NCBI RefSeq assembly: GCF_035994185.1 | Contig: NZ_CP108538.1 | Span: forward strand, 6,549,501-6,613,500 | DNA length: 64,000 bases | Reading direction: 5' to 3' | Source: Streptomyces sp. NBC_01217 | GTDB lineage: Bacteria; Actinomycetota; Actinomycetes; Streptomycetales; Streptomycetaceae | Shown: positions 24,459 to 34,341 of the stretch, piece by piece | How the letters are laid out: every line of letters begins with the position of its first letter | Position numbering within the stretch: the first letter of the stretch is position 1 | Made by a program: the position numbers and the translations under genes | Notes under the pieces: generated by a model | The model's database searches: none | What the model was told of the DNA's origin: nothing | Seen by the model: only the letters and a program-made list of their open reading frames with translations

Positions 24459-25391
24459 ATGGCCACTGATCTGATTCGTATCGTGTCCCGCGACTCGCCC
24501 ATGGCACTCGCCCAGGTGGAGCGCGTCCGCACCGAACTGGCCGCGCTCCACCCCGGTATCCGCACCGAGGTCGTCCCCGTCAAGACGACCGGCGACAAGT
24601 GGATGGGCGACCTCAGCGCGGTCGAAGGCAAGGGCGCGTTCACCAAGGAAGTCGACCAGGCGCTCCTCGCCGGTGAGGCCGACGTCGCGGTGCACTGCGT
24701 GAAGGACGTCCCCGCCGACCGGCCCCTGCCCGCCGGCACGACGTTCGCGGCATTCCTCAAGCGCGACGACATCCGCGACGCCCTCATCCACCCGGCCGGA
24801 CTCCGCCTCGACGACCTCCGGCCCGGCACCCGGATCGGCACCTCGTCCGTACGGCGCATCGCCCAGCTGGCCGCCTCACACCCGCACCTGGTCTGCGTAC
24901 CGATGCGCGGCAACGCGAACCGGCGCCTGGACAAGCTCGCCGCAGGGGAGGCCGACGCCCTCCTCCTGGCCGTCTCCGGTCTCGAACGCATTGGCCGCAC
25001 CGACGTGATCACAGAGGCTCTCTCGCCCGAGGTGATGTGCCCGCCGATCGGCGCCGGGGTGCTGGCCCTCCAGTGCCGCGAAGGCGACACCGACCTCATC
25101 GACCTCGTGAGCGCACTCGGCGACCCCGCCACCTACCGCGAGACGACGGCCGAGCGCATGTTCCTCCACGTCCTGCAAGGCCACTGCAACTCACCGATCG
25201 CCGGATACGCCCAGGTGGAAGGTGACAGCGAACTCTCGCTGCGGGCCAAGGTCTTCACGCCCGACGGGAAGACGGTGCTGAACGCGCACGAATGGGCCGG
25301 GCGCCTCGACCCGGCCACTCTCGGCACCTCCGTCGCCGTCGCCCTCCTGCGCCAGGGTGCGCGCGAACTGATCGACGGGATCGCCCACTGA
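24459..25391 (+). CDS. hemC: Hydroxymethylbilane synthase (porphobilinogen deaminase), stand-alone copy
   Basis: This 310-residue enzyme joins four porphobilinogen units into hydroxymethylbilane. Visible features are the N-terminal [49 protein letters not shown] with the catalytic Asp region, [20 protein letters not shown], and the dipyrromethane-binding Cys in [11 protein letters not shown]. It is complete. In Streptomyces the main hemC lies in a hem operon with hemA/hemB; here no other tetrapyrrole gene is near, so this is probably a second, paralogous copy. Some core details ([10 protein letters not shown] for SRxSxLAxx[11 protein letters not shown]) differ from typical HemC, supporting divergence. 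Confidence 0.92.
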   Translation: MATDLIRIVSRDSPMALAQVERVRTELAALHPGIRTEVVPVKTTGDKWMGDLSAVEGKGAFTKEVDQALLAGEADVAVHCVKDVPADRPLPAGTTFAAFLKRDDIRDALIHPAGLRLDDLRPGTRIGTSSVRRIAQLAASHPHLVCVPMRGNANRRLDKLAAGEADALLLAVSGLERIGRTDVITEALSPEVMCPPIGAGVLALQCREGDTDLIDLVSALGDPATYRETTAERMFLHVLQGHCNSPIAGYAQVEGDSELSLRAKVFTPDGKTVLNAHEWAGRLDPATLGTSVAVALLRQGARELIDGIAH

Positions 25392-25780
25392 GCCGGCAAT
25401 GCGAGGGCTCACCCCGGCCGGCAGCCCACAGTCGCATGCGGTGTACGGCTCACCGCCGCTGGTCCGGGCCGGCGGGGGCTTCGGACATGAGGCCGGACAC
25501 CAGCCGAGCGCCATGATCCGGTCATCCCAAATCCGGAGCCCCGGCGCCGAGTCCGCGGCCGTTCCCGCTTCCCTGCCACGGCCGGACCGCCGTGTCACCG
25601 CGGGGCTGGCCAGTGGAGTGGCTGCGGACCCGATCGGCGTCCGGGGGATGGTGGGAGTGCCGGTAATCGGGTACATCAGGACAAGTAGCACCGGTTGGTA
25701 CGGCTCGGCAGGCGCCCCTGCGCGCTCCGGGCGGACCGGCCGCGTCCGCCCACCCCACAAAGCGGCGAGGTGAGCTCCTC
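25392..25780. other. Intergenic region between hemC and the acyl-CoA dehydrogenase gene
   Basis: This 389-nt stretch has open frames in several directions, but none has Streptomyces-like codon bias or a recognisable product. It ends with GAGGTGAG ahead of the acyl-CoA dehydrogenase ATG. The promoter of that gene must lie here, but no convincing -35/-10 pair was found. Confidence 0.5.
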
Positions 25781-27727
25781 ATGTCCGCACCATCCGCTCC
25801 CAAGAACACGCCCAAGGTCACCGAGCGCGAAGCGCGCCAAGTGGCGGAGGCCGCGCGTGAACAGGACTGGCACAAGCCCAGTTTCGCCAAGGAACTCTTC
25901 CTCGGGCGCTTCCGTCTCGACCTGATCCATCCGCATCCGATGCCGGCCGCGGACGACGTCCGCCGCGGCGAGGCGTTCCTCGCCCGGCTGCGCGACTTCT
26001 GCGAGACCAGGATCGACAGCGCCCTGATCGAGCGTGAGGCGAGGATTCCCGACGAGGTGATCAACGGCCTCAAGGAACTCGGCGCGCTCGGGATGAAGAT
26101 CGACCCGAAGTACGGCGGCCTGGGCCTGACCCAGGTCTACTACAACAAGGCCCTCTCCCTGGTCGGCTCCGCCAGCCCCGCGATCGGTGCGCTGCTCTCC
26201 GCCCACCAGTCCATCGGCGTACCGCAGCCGCTGAAGCTCTTCGGTAGCCAGGAGCAGAAGGAAGCCTTCCTGCCCCGGCTGGCCAGTACCGACATCTCGG
26301 CGTTCCTCCTCACCGAACCGGACGTCGGCTCCGACCCGGCCCGGCTCGCCACCTCGGCCGTTCCGGACGGACCGGACTATGTCCTGGACGGTGTGAAGCT
26401 GTGGACGACCAACGGCGTCGTCGCCGATCTGCTCGTCGTGATGGCCCGTGTCCCGAAGTCGGACGGTCACAAGGGCGGCATCACGGCCTTCGTCGTAGAG
26501 GCGGACTCCCCGGGCATCACCGTCGAGAACCGCAACGCCTTCATGGGCCTGCGCGGCCTGGAGAACGGCGTCACCCGCTTCCACCGGGTCCGGGTCCCGG
26601 CGGCCAACCGCATCGGCCCCGAGGGCGCAGGGCTCAAGATCGCCCTCACCACGCTCAACACGGGACGGCTCTCCCTGCCCGCCATGTGCGTCGGTGCCGG
26701 GAAGTGGTGTCTGAAGATCGCCCGCGAGTGGTCGGCGGTCCGCGAGCAGTGGGGCAGGCCGGTCGCCCGGCACGAGGCCGTCGGCGCCAAGATCTCCTTC
26801 ATCGCCGCGACCACCTTCGCGCTCGAAGCGGTCGTCGACCTCTCCTCCCAGATGGCCGACGAGAACCGCAACGACATCCGGATCGAAGCGGCCCTCGCCA
26901 AGCTGTACGGCTCCGAGATGGCCTGTCTGATGGCCGACGAACTGGTCCAGATCCGGGGCGGCCGAGGCTTCGAGACCGCGGCCTCCCTCGCCGCCCGCGG
27001 CGAACGGGCCGTCCCCGCCGAACAGCTCCTGCGCGATCTGCGGATCAACCGGATCTTCGAGGGCTCCACCGAGATCATGCATCTGCTGATCGCCCGTGAG
27101 GCCGTCGACGCCCATCTGAAGGTCGCGGGCGACATCATCGACCCCGACAAGCCCCTCTCCGCCAAGGCGAAAGCGGGCGCGAACGCGGCAGGCTTCTACG
27201 CCCGCTGGCTGCCGGGGCTCGTCGCGGGGCCGGGCCAGCTCCCGCGTACGTACGGGGAGTTCAACCCGCCCGGACACCCGGACCTGTCCACCCACCTGCG
27301 CTACGTCGAACGCTCCGCCCGTAAGCTCGCGCGCTCCACCTTCTACGCCATGTCGCGCTGGCAGGGCCGGATGGAGACCAAGCAGGGTTTCCTCGGCAGG
27401 ATCGTCGACATCGGTGCGGAACTCTTCGCGATGAGCGCCGCATGCGTCCGCGCCGAACTGCTGCGCTCCTCCGACGACCACGGCCGCGAGGCCTACCGGC
27501 TCGCCGACACCTTCTGCCGCCAGTCCCGCATCCGCGTCGAGGAACTCTTCACCCGGCTCTGGTCCAACACCGACGACCTGGACCGGCGCGTGGTCGACGG
27601 CGTCCTGTCCGGTGAGTACACCTGGCTGGAGGAAGGCATCGTCGACCCGAGCGGCGAAGGCCCGTGGATCGCCGATGCCACCCCCGGACCGTCCGTCCGG
27701 GACAACGTCCACCGGCCCATTCGCTGA
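25781..27727 (+). CDS. Long acyl-CoA dehydrogenase family protein
   Basis: At 648 residues this is longer than ordinary acyl-CoA dehydrogenases (about 380) and resembles the VLCAD/ACAD9 type with an extra C-terminal helical domain. Residues about 60-430 hold the catalytic unit: KYGGLGLTQVYYNKAL, AFLLTEPDVGSDPARL, KLWTTNGVVADLLVVMA, RNAFMGLRGLENGVTRFHRVRVP, QIRGGRGFETAASL, and the catalytic Glu in FEGSTEIMHLL. The extension continues YARWLPGLVAGPGQLP and AMSRWQGRMETKQGFL. It should oxidise long-chain acyl-CoA with FAD. GAGGTGAG precedes the ATG and a strong terminator follows the stop; it appears monocistronic. Confidence 0.92.
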   Translation: MSAPSAPKNTPKVTEREARQVAEAAREQDWHKPSFAKELFLGRFRLDLIHPHPMPAADDVRRGEAFLARLRDFCETRIDSALIEREARIPDEVINGLKELGALGMKIDPKYGGLGLTQVYYNKALSLVGSASPAIGALLSAHQSIGVPQPLKLFGSQEQKEAFLPRLASTDISAFLLTEPDVGSDPARLATSAVPDGPDYVLDGVKLWTTNGVVADLLVVMARVPKSDGHKGGITAFVVEADSPGITVENRNAFMGLRGLENGVTRFHRVRVPAANRIGPEGAGLKIALTTLNTGRLSLPAMCVGAGKWCLKIAREWSAVREQWGRPVARHEAVGAKISFIAATTFALEAVVDLSSQMADENRNDIRIEAALAKLYGSEMACLMADELVQIRGGRGFETAASLAARGERAVPAEQLLRDLRINRIFEGSTEIMHLLIAREAVDAHLKVAGDIIDPDKPLSAKAKAGANAAGFYARWLPGLVAGPGQLPRTYGEFNPPGHPDLSTHLRYVERSARKLARSTFYAMSRWQGRMETKQGFLGRIVDIGAELFAMSAACVRAELLRSSDDHGREAYRLADTFCRQSRIRVEELFTRLWSNTDDLDRRVVDGVLSGEYTWLEEGIVDPSGEGPWIADATPGPSVRDNVHRPIR

Positions 27728-27761
27728 GCCGTGGACCACCGGGCGGGCGCACGTCCGCTCA

Positions 27762-27799
27762 CCGGCCGTACCCCGCCCGGCCCGGCGGGGTACGGCCGG
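27762..27799. terminator. Perfect 16-bp hairpin terminator
   Basis: CCGGCCGTACCCCGCC (27762-27777) pairs perfectly with 27784-27799 around a 6-nt loop, 34 nt after the acyl-CoA dehydrogenase stop. Confidence 0.8.
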
Positions 27800-28019
27800 A
27801 TGACGGCCCCTGACCGTCATCCACCTCCCCGGCTCCAACGGCTGGAGGTCTGCGCGGCGGACCTCCGGCGGACGGGCATCACGTTCGACGACCCCGGCTG
27901 CGTACGAAAGACGTTCCCCGGGTTGCACGAGGTCTTCGCCGAGTTCACGGGACTCACGAACCGTCAGGGTTCGCGGGCCCGTTAGGGTTTCCGGGCCCAT
28001 GCCGTCCCCGGGAGCCCTC

Positions 28020-28649
28020 ATGTCCATGCCGCCCCACCAGCTGCCACCCTCCTACGGAACCGTCGCGTCGTGCCGGATCTGCGGTGCGATACCCGCGGTC
28101 CACGCCGTGGTGCGCGGACACCGCGGGCTCGTCGTCACCCTGCGCTTCCTCACCGAGGAGGGCGCCTTCTGCCGCACCTGCGGAACCGCCACATACCGCA
28201 GGATGACCTCGGACACCCTCTGGCAGGGCTGGTGGGGTCTGCTGTCGGTGTTCGCCGCGCCGGTCACGATGGCGATGAACATCAAGGCCCGATCCCGGAT
28301 CCGCGCCCTGCCCCACCCGGTCGGCCATCTGCGGCCCCAACTCGCCCCGGGCCGCCGGGTTCTGGCCCGGCCGCCCGCGCTCGTCATCATGACCGCACTC
28401 GCGCTGGCCCTCGGTGCCGTCGTCGTACCGGAACTGATCCCGCACACCCGGCCCACGTTCACCGCCGGTGACTGCATCCGCAATCACGCGAAATGGCCCG
28501 AGCAGGACCTCGAAGAGGTCGGCTGCAGTTCGCCCGGGGCCGAGTACTGGATCTCCGACTCGGAAAAGTGCTGGGGCAGGGACTGGCTGCTGCATCTGGA
28601 ATACAGCGCACAGAACAAGACCCTGTGCGCCCACCCCATGTCGAAATGA
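28020..28649 (+). CDS. Hypothetical membrane protein with an N-terminal zinc-ribbon-like motif
   Basis: The ATG at 28020 follows GGGAG and gives 209 residues. The N-terminus carries CRIC (about residue 18) and CRTC (about 53), two CxxC pairs typical of a small zinc ribbon. TLWQGWWGLLSVFAAPVTMAMN is a first hydrophobic segment and ALVIMTALALALGAVVVPELI a clear transmembrane helix. The C-terminal part after the helix has several Cys (DCIRN, EVGCSS, EKCWGRDW, TLCAHP), consistent with an exported, disulfide-bonded domain as in other Streptomyces DUF4190/LppU-like proteins. Function is unknown. It ends 56 nt before dxr. Confidence 0.75.
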   Translation: MSMPPHQLPPSYGTVASCRICGAIPAVHAVVRGHRGLVVTLRFLTEEGAFCRTCGTATYRRMTSDTLWQGWWGLLSVFAAPVTMAMNIKARSRIRALPHPVGHLRPQLAPGRRVLARPPALVIMTALALALGAVVVPELIPHTRPTFTAGDCIRNHAKWPEQDLEEVGCSSPGAEYWISDSEKCWGRDWLLHLEYSAQNKTLCAHPMSK

Positions 28650-28705
28650 CCGCCCGCGGGGACGCACTGTCCAAGTGCACAGCCGATGCGGCAACAATGG
28701 GGGGC

Positions 28706-29959
28706 ATGAGCGACAGCCCTGCCCCCCTCGCCGACCCGCACCTCGTCTTCGACGCCACGGAAGGCCGCCGGGATCTCGTCATCCTCGGCTCCACCGGGTC
28801 CATCGGCACCCAGGCCATCGACCTGGTGCTGCGCCACCCCGACCGCTTCCGCGTCACCGCGCTGTCCGCTGCGGGCGGCCGGGTCGCCCTCCTCGCCGAG
28901 CAGGCGCGGCAGCTGCGGGTGCGTACCGTGGCCGTCGCCGCACCGGAGGCCGTGCCGGCGCTGCGTGAGGCGCTGCGCGAGCAGTACGGGACGGGAGAGG
29001 CGCTGCCCGAGGTCCTGGCCGGGCCCGATGCCGCCACACAGCTCGCCGCGAGCGACTGCCACACTGTGCTCAACGGGATCACCGGCTCGATCGGACTCGC
29101 CCCCACGCTCGCCGCGCTCGAAGCGGGCCGCACGCTCGCGCTGGCCAACAAGGAGTCGCTGATCGTCGGCGGCCCGCTGGTCAAGGCGCTGGCCGCGCCC
29201 GGCCAGATCATCCCGGTCGACTCCGAGCACGCCGCACTCTTCCAGGCGCTCGCCGCGGGCACCCGCGCCGACGTGCGCAAGATCGTCGTCACCGCGTCCG
29301 GCGGCCCCTTCCGGGGACGGACGAGGAGCGAGCTGGCGAACGTCACGCGCGAGCAGGCCCTCGCGCACCCGACCTGGGCCATGGGTCCGGTCATCACGAT
29401 CAACTCCGCCACCCTCGTCAACAAGGGACTGGAGGTCATCGAGGCACATCTCCTCTACGACATCCCGTTCGACCGGATCGAGGTCGTCGTCCACCCCCAG
29501 TCCTACGTTCACTCCATGGTGGAGTTCACCGACGGCTCCACCCTCGCCCAGGCCACACCCCCGGACATGAGGGGCCCGATCGCCATCGGCCTCGGCTGGC
29601 CCCAGCGCATCCCGGACGCCGCACCCGCCTTCGACTGGTCGAAGGCGTCCAGCTGGGAGTTCTTCCCCCTCGACGACGAGGCCTTCCCGTCCGTGGGACT
29701 CGCCAGACACGTGGGCACGCTCGGCGCCACCGCCCCGGCCGTGTTCAACGCCGCGAACGAGGAATGTGTCGACGCTTTTCTGGCGGGACGGCTGCCGTTC
29801 AACGGCATCATGGATACGGTCACGGCGGTGGTGGCCGAACACGGCACCCCCGCCACGGGAACTTCGCTCACGGTCGCAGACGTCCTCGAAGCGGAGACCT
29901 GGGCACGCGCCCGGGCCCGTGAACTCTCGGCGAAAGCGACAGCGGAGGCGCACGCATGA
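28706..29959 (+). CDS. dxr: 1-deoxy-D-xylulose-5-phosphate reductoisomerase
   Basis: This 417-residue enzyme makes methylerythritol phosphate, the second step of the MEP isoprenoid pathway. NADPH-binding [15 protein letters not shown] lies near the N-terminus, followed by [12 protein letters not shown], the metal-binding [21 protein letters not shown], the [30 protein letters not shown] stretch (in parts) and [12 protein letters not shown]. The ATG at 28706 follows GGGGGG. Its stop overlaps the next start (ATGA), placing it in an operon with the M50 protease and, after a hairpin, ispG; this order is common in actinomycetes. Confidence 0.95.
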   Translation: MSDSPAPLADPHLVFDATEGRRDLVILGSTGSIGTQAIDLVLRHPDRFRVTALSAAGGRVALLAEQARQLRVRTVAVAAPEAVPALREALREQYGTGEALPEVLAGPDAATQLAASDCHTVLNGITGSIGLAPTLAALEAGRTLALANKESLIVGGPLVKALAAPGQIIPVDSEHAALFQALAAGTRADVRKIVVTASGGPFRGRTRSELANVTREQALAHPTWAMGPVITINSATLVNKGLEVIEAHLLYDIPFDRIEVVVHPQSYVHSMVEFTDGSTLAQATPPDMRGPIAIGLGWPQRIPDAAPAFDWSKASSWEFFPLDDEAFPSVGLARHVGTLGATAPAVFNAANEECVDAFLAGRLPFNGIMDTVTAVVAEHGTPATGTSLTVADVLEAETWARARARELSAKATAEAHA

Positions 29960-31266
29960 GTATTACGACGGTCCTGTTGACGATTCTGGGCATCGTCGTC
30001 TTCGCCATCGGGCTGCTGTTCTCGATCGCCTGGCACGAGCTGGGACACCTGTCGACCGCGAAGCTCTTCGGCATCCGCGTCCCGCAGTACATGGTCGGCT
30101 TCGGGCCGACCATCTGGTCGCGGAAGAAGGGCGACACCGAGTACGGGATCAAGGCGATCCCGGCCGGCGGCTACATCCGCATGATCGGAATGTTCCCACC
30201 CGGTCCGGACGGGCGGGTGGAAGCGCGCTCCACCTCGCCGTGGCGCAGCATGATCGAGGACGCCAGAGAGGCCTCCTTCGAGGAACTCGAACCGGGTGAC
30301 GAGAAGCGTCTCTTCTACACGCGCAAGCCGTGGAAGCGCGTGATCGTGATGTTCGCCGGACCGTTCATGAACCTGGTCCTCGCCGTCGCGATCTTCCTCG
30401 GTGTGGCGATGACCTTCGGGTTCCAGACCCAGACCACCGAGGTGGCGGGCGTCCAGAAGTGCGTGATCGACCAGAGCGTCGACCGCGACGCCTGCAAGAA
30501 GTCCGACCCGGTCTCGCCCGCACAGGCGGCGGGACTCAAGAAGGGCGACAGGATCGTCGCCTTCGACGGCCAGAAGGTGGAGGACTGGGCCACCCTCTCC
30601 GACCGGATCCGCGAGACCATCGGCCCCGCCACCATCACCGTCCAGCGCGATGGCCGGGAACAGACCCTCCACGCCGTGCTGGAGACGAACTCGGTGGCCA
30701 AGAAGGACTCCAACGGTGAGGTGATCCCCGGCAAGTTCGTGGACGCCGGCTACCTCGGATTCGCCGCCCGGACCGAGATCGTTCCGCTCTCCTTCGGCGA
30801 CTCGGTCGTCCGCATGGGAGACATGATCGAGAACGGCGTCGACTCGATCATCGCCCTTCCGTCCAAGATCCCGGGCCTGTGGGACGCGGCGTTCGGTGAC
30901 GGGGAGCGGGCAGCGGACTCCCCGGTCGGCGTGGTCGGTGCCGCCCGGATCGGCGGTGAGGTGATGAACCTCGATGTCCCGGCGACGAACCAGATCGCGA
31001 TGATGCTGTTCGTGCTCGCGACCTTCAACCTCTCGCTGTTCCTCTTCAACATGCTGCCCCTGCTGCCGCTCGACGGCGGGCACATCGCCGGAGCGCTCTG
31101 GGAGGCCCTGCGCCGCAATGTGGCACGGGTCTTCAGGCGCCCCGACCCGGGCCCCTTCGACGTGGCCAAACTGATGCCGGTCGCCTATGTCGTCGCAGGT
31201 GTCTTCATCTGCTTCACACTCCTCGTGCTGGTGGCCGACATCGTCAATCCGGTCAAGATCTCCTGA
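29956..31266 (+). CDS. rseP: RIP (site-2) membrane metalloprotease, M50 family
   Basis: This 436-residue intramembrane protease has zinc-binding HELGH in the first membrane helix ([17 protein letters not shown]), a PDZ domain (about 180-260: [22 protein letters not shown]) and the third zinc ligand in the last membrane region, [21 protein letters not shown]. It cleaves membrane proteins such as anti-sigma factors within the bilayer. An insertion of about 60 residues before the PDZ ([24 protein letters not shown]) is typical of actinobacterial members. It is translationally coupled to dxr. A hairpin separates it from ispG. Confidence 0.93.
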   Translation: MSITTVLLTILGIVVFAIGLLFSIAWHELGHLSTAKLFGIRVPQYMVGFGPTIWSRKKGDTEYGIKAIPAGGYIRMIGMFPPGPDGRVEARSTSPWRSMIEDAREASFEELEPGDEKRLFYTRKPWKRVIVMFAGPFMNLVLAVAIFLGVAMTFGFQTQTTEVAGVQKCVIDQSVDRDACKKSDPVSPAQAAGLKKGDRIVAFDGQKVEDWATLSDRIRETIGPATITVQRDGREQTLHAVLETNSVAKKDSNGEVIPGKFVDAGYLGFAARTEIVPLSFGDSVVRMGDMIENGVDSIIALPSKIPGLWDAAFGDGERAADSPVGVVGAARIGGEVMNLDVPATNQIAMMLFVLATFNLSLFLFNMLPLLPLDGGHIAGALWEALRRNVARVFRRPDPGPFDVAKLMPVAYVVAGVFICFTLLVLVADIVNPVKIS

Positions 31267-31310
31267 TCCGCAGCACCTGATCCACCCACCGGTTCGGTGA
31301 ACCATGCGTG

Positions 31311-31342
31311 ACGGCCCGGCACACAGCGTGTGTCCGGGCCGT
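31311..31342. terminator. Hairpin between rseP and ispG
   Basis: ACGGCCCGG plus ACACA pairs with TGTGT plus CCGGGCCGT, with one bulged C and a GCG loop. It implies that ispG, 118 nt further, has its own promoter or reduced readthrough from dxr-rseP. Confidence 0.7.
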
Positions 31343-31460
31343 TCCCATACGCGGTACTCCCGGACGCGGTGTGCTCCGGGGCGCCCCGGGTGCCGTAACC
31401 TCGAAGCCCGGAGCCCGCCGATCTCGGGACCTCGATCCACACCTTGGGGATGCTCAGCGC

Positions 31461-32615
31461 ATGACTGCGATTTCTCTCGGAATTCCGTCCGTTCCGACCA
31501 AGCTCGCCGACCGGAGGGTCAGCCGCAAGATCCAGGTCGGGTCGGTGGCGGTGGGCGGGGATGCGCCGGTGTCGGTGCAGTCGATGACGACGACGCGTAC
31601 GTCGGACATCGGTGCGACGTTGCAGCAGATCGCGGAGTTGACGGCGTCGGGCTGTCAGATCGTGCGGGTGGCGTGTCCGACGCAGGATGATGCGGATGCG
31701 CTGGCGACGATTGCGAAGAAGTCGCAGATTCCGGTGATCGCGGATATTCATTTCCAGCCGAAGTACGTGTTCGCGGCGATTGATGCGGGCTGTGCGGCGG
31801 TGCGGGTGAATCCGGGGAACATCAAGCAGTTCGATGACAAGGTGAGGGAGATCGCGCGGGCGGCGAAGGATGCGGGTACGCCGATCCGGATCGGTGTGAA
31901 CGCGGGTTCGCTGGATGCGCGGCTGCTGAGGAAGTACGGGAAGGCGACGCCGGAGGCTCTGGTGGAGTCGGCGCTGTGGGAGGCGTCGCTGTTCGAGGAG
32001 CACGGTTTCAGGGACATCAAGATCTCGGTGAAGCACAACGATCCGGTGGTGATGGTCAATGCGTACCGTCAGCTGGCGGCTGCGTGTGATTATCCGTTGC
32101 ATCTGGGTGTGACGGAGGCGGGTCCGGCGTTCCAGGGGACGATCAAGTCCGCGGTGGCGTTCGGTGCGTTGCTGTCGGAGGGGATCGGGGACACGATCCG
32201 GGTGTCGTTGTCGGCGCCTCCGGCCGAGGAGGTCAAGGTCGGGCTTCAGATTCTGGAGTCGTTGAATCTGAAGCAGCGGCGGCTGGAGATCGTGTCGTGT
32301 CCGTCGTGCGGGCGTGCGCAGGTGGATGTGTACAAGCTGGCGGATCAGGTGTCCGCGGGTCTTGAGGGCATGGAGGTGCCGTTGCGGGTGGCCGTGATGG
32401 GGTGTGTCGTCAATGGTCCGGGTGAGGCGCGTGAGGCGGATCTGGGTGTCGCGTCCGGCAATGGCAAGGGGCAGATCTTCGTGAAGGGCGAGGTCGTCAA
32501 GACCGTCCCGGAGTCGAAGATCGTCGAGACGCTGATCGAAGAAGCCATGAAGATCGCCGAGCAGATGGAGAAGGACGGCATCGCCTCGGGCGAGCCCGAG
32601 GTCTCCGTCAGCTGA
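31461..32615 (+). CDS. ispG: 4-hydroxy-3-methylbut-2-en-1-yl diphosphate synthase
   Basis: This 384-residue iron-sulfur enzyme catalyses the penultimate MEP-pathway step. It has [50 protein letters not shown], and the [4Fe-4S] ligands in SCPSCGR and [11 protein letters not shown]. The ATG follows GGGG. Codon choice is odd: about 31540-32460 uses third-position G and T heavily (gcg, gtg, ttg, gat, cat), whereas the gene's first ~80 bp, its end and neighbouring genes favour C. The protein is intact. A foreign-style or converted internal segment is possible. Confidence 0.95.
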   Translation: MTAISLGIPSVPTKLADRRVSRKIQVGSVAVGGDAPVSVQSMTTTRTSDIGATLQQIAELTASGCQIVRVACPTQDDADALATIAKKSQIPVIADIHFQPKYVFAAIDAGCAAVRVNPGNIKQFDDKVREIARAAKDAGTPIRIGVNAGSLDARLLRKYGKATPEALVESALWEASLFEEHGFRDIKISVKHNDPVVMVNAYRQLAAACDYPLHLGVTEAGPAFQGTIKSAVAFGALLSEGIGDTIRVSLSAPPAEEVKVGLQILESLNLKQRRLEIVSCPSCGRAQVDVYKLADQVSAGLEGMEVPLRVAVMGCVVNGPGEAREADLGVASGNGKGQIFVKGEVVKTVPESKIVETLIEEAMKIAEQMEKDGIASGEPEVSVS

Positions 32616-32626
32616 CAAAGGCCCGC

Positions 32627-32673
32627 ACGACCGCGCCCCGCTTGACGGCTTCCGTCGGGCGGGGCGCCGTCGT
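32627..32673. terminator. Long nested hairpin downstream of ispG
   Basis: The arm 32627-32641 pairs with 32659-32673 with one mismatch, and an inner GACGG/CCGTC stem closes the loop. It ends the MEP gene cluster. Confidence 0.75.
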
Positions 32674-32781
32674 GAGCGACCTCACGGTGCTCCGCATGCG
32701 CTGATCCCGGCCACATGCGGCGCCGATGAGCCCCGTTGGGTACAGTGCGGAAATCAGCAGACCGCATGGTGAGGCCCCCTC

Positions 32782-33627
32782 GTGTTGACGCAGACCACCA
32801 CCCGGGTCCTCGAACCCAGCGACCTCGGCGCCGCCCTCGCAGTCCTGGAGAGCGAACCCGTCGCCAACGCCTTCGTGACCGCCCGGGTCCAGATCGCAGG
32901 TCTCGATCCCTGGCGCCTCGGCGGCGAGATGTGGGGCTGGTACGCCGACGGACGGCTGCGCTCGCTGTGCTACTCGGGCGCCAACCTCGTACCGATCTGC
33001 GCCACCCCCGAGGCCGTCAGGGCCTTCGCCGACCGCGCCCGCCGGGCCGGTCGCCGCTGCTCCTCGATCGTCGGCCCCGCGGAGCCCACCGCCCAGCTGT
33101 GGCGGCTGCTCGAACCCGGCTGGGGCCCCGCCCGCGAGGTCCGGTCCCATCAGCCGCTCATGGTCACCGACCGTCCGTCCGACGAGATCACCCCCGACCC
33201 CCTGGTCCGCCGGATCCGCAAGGACGAGGTGGACGTCCTGATGCCGGCCTGCGTGGCGATGTTCACCGAGGAGGTCGGCATCTCCCCGCTCGCGGGCGAC
33301 GGCGGACTCCTCTATCAGGCACGCGTCGCCGAGCTCATCGGCGCCGGCCGCTCCTTCGCCCGGATCGAGGACGGCAGGGTCGTCTTCAAGGCGGAGATCG
33401 GCGCCGCCACCCCCCAGGCCTGCCAGATCCAGGGCGTCTGGGTCGCCCCCGAACACCGCGGCCGAGGACTCTCCGAAACCGGCATGGCGGCGGTCCTGCG
33501 CTACGCACTTGCCGATGTCGCCCCCGTCGTCAGCCTGTACGTGAACGACTACAACACCCCCGCGCGCAAGGCGTACACGAGGGTCGGCTTCCGCGAGACC
33601 GGCGCGTTCATGAGCGTGCTGTTCTGA
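32782..33627 (+). CDS. GNAT N-acetyltransferase with N-terminal DUF4081 domain
   Basis: The GTG at 32782 follows GGTGAGG. The first ~130 of 281 residues match the DUF4081 domain found in front of some actinobacterial acetyltransferases (ESEPVANAFVTARV, CYSGANLVPI). The second half is a GNAT domain with acetyl-CoA-binding VWVAPEHRGRGLSETGMAAVL and the late SLYVNDYNTPARKAYTRVGF. The acceptor is unknown. It follows the ispG terminator and precedes another GNAT gene by 64 nt. Confidence 0.87.
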   Translation: MLTQTTTRVLEPSDLGAALAVLESEPVANAFVTARVQIAGLDPWRLGGEMWGWYADGRLRSLCYSGANLVPICATPEAVRAFADRARRAGRRCSSIVGPAEPTAQLWRLLEPGWGPAREVRSHQPLMVTDRPSDEITPDPLVRRIRKDEVDVLMPACVAMFTEEVGISPLAGDGGLLYQARVAELIGAGRSFARIEDGRVVFKAEIGAATPQACQIQGVWVAPEHRGRGLSETGMAAVLRYALADVAPVVSLYVNDYNTPARKAYTRVGFRETGAFMSVLF

Positions 33628-33691
33628 CCGCCCGGCGGCCCGTGCCACCTACCCGTACCACCCACCCCACCCGGGCCAGTAGGGTCGGCCC

Positions 33692-34261
33692 ATGGCAGCA
33701 GTTTCCGGGGGCGGCCCCCACATTCCCAGCGTCCGGATCGGACCGGTCGATCTCGCCGTACGCGTGGACGAGGCGCTCGCCGTGCAGGCCGTCGCCTTCG
33801 GCCTGGGCCCGGAAGAGATCGAGGTACGGCGCCACATCGTCCTCAGACACCTTGAGCACCCCTTCGCCCGTGCGCTGGGCGCCACCGCCCCGGGCGGCCG
33901 GCTCGTCGGCTTCGTCTACGGCATGCCGAACGAGCGCGGCCAGTGGTGGTCCACCGTCGTCGAGCCCTACCTCCGCGCCACCGGCTCCGCGCACTGGCTC
34001 GACGACTCCTTCGTGATCACCGAACTGCACGTCCACCCGGAGTTCCAGAACCAGGGCATCGGGCGCTCGCTGATCACCACCATCACGGACGCCGTCGACC
34101 AGCCCCGTTCCATCCTCTCCGCCATCGACACGGAGAGCCCGGCACGTGGCCTGTACCGCAGTCTCGGCTACCAGGACCTGGCCCGGCAGGTGCTCTTTCC
34201 CAGCGCTCCCAAGCCGTACGCGGTGATGGGCGCCCCGCTTCCGCTGCGCCGCAGGGACTGA
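33692..34261 (+). CDS. GNAT family N-acetyltransferase
   Basis: This 189-residue protein has a GNAT core: GGRLVGFVYGMP, the beta4 strand ITELHVHPEFQNQGIGRSLI with the Q/RxxGxG/A acetyl-CoA loop, and SPARGLYRSLGYQDL near the end. The substrate cannot be told; it may acetylate a small amine or protein N-terminus. It lies between another GNAT gene and proS on the same strand. No strong Shine-Dalgarno sequence precedes the ATG. Confidence 0.85.
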   Translation: MAAVSGGGPHIPSVRIGPVDLAVRVDEALAVQAVAFGLGPEEIEVRRHIVLRHLEHPFARALGATAPGGRLVGFVYGMPNERGQWWSTVVEPYLRATGSAHWLDDSFVITELHVHPEFQNQGIGRSLITTITDAVDQPRSILSAIDTESPARGLYRSLGYQDLARQVLFPSAPKPYAVMGAPLPLRRRD

Positions 34262-34341
34262 GGCACGGGGCAATCGATTTCCGCCCACCCGTACCGCCCG
34301 GCTAACCTCCTGCACATCACCCTTCCGAGCAGGAGTTCATC

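Noticed and set aside
27800..27985. 61-codon plus-strand frame after the acyl-CoA dehydrogenase terminator
   Set aside because: Its ATG directly follows the terminator stem, with no Shine-Dalgarno sequence and no recognisable product.
31185..32618. Minus-strand open frame opposite ispG
   Set aside because: It exists because of the unusual codon composition in ispG; the product is His/Arg/Leu-rich without domains.
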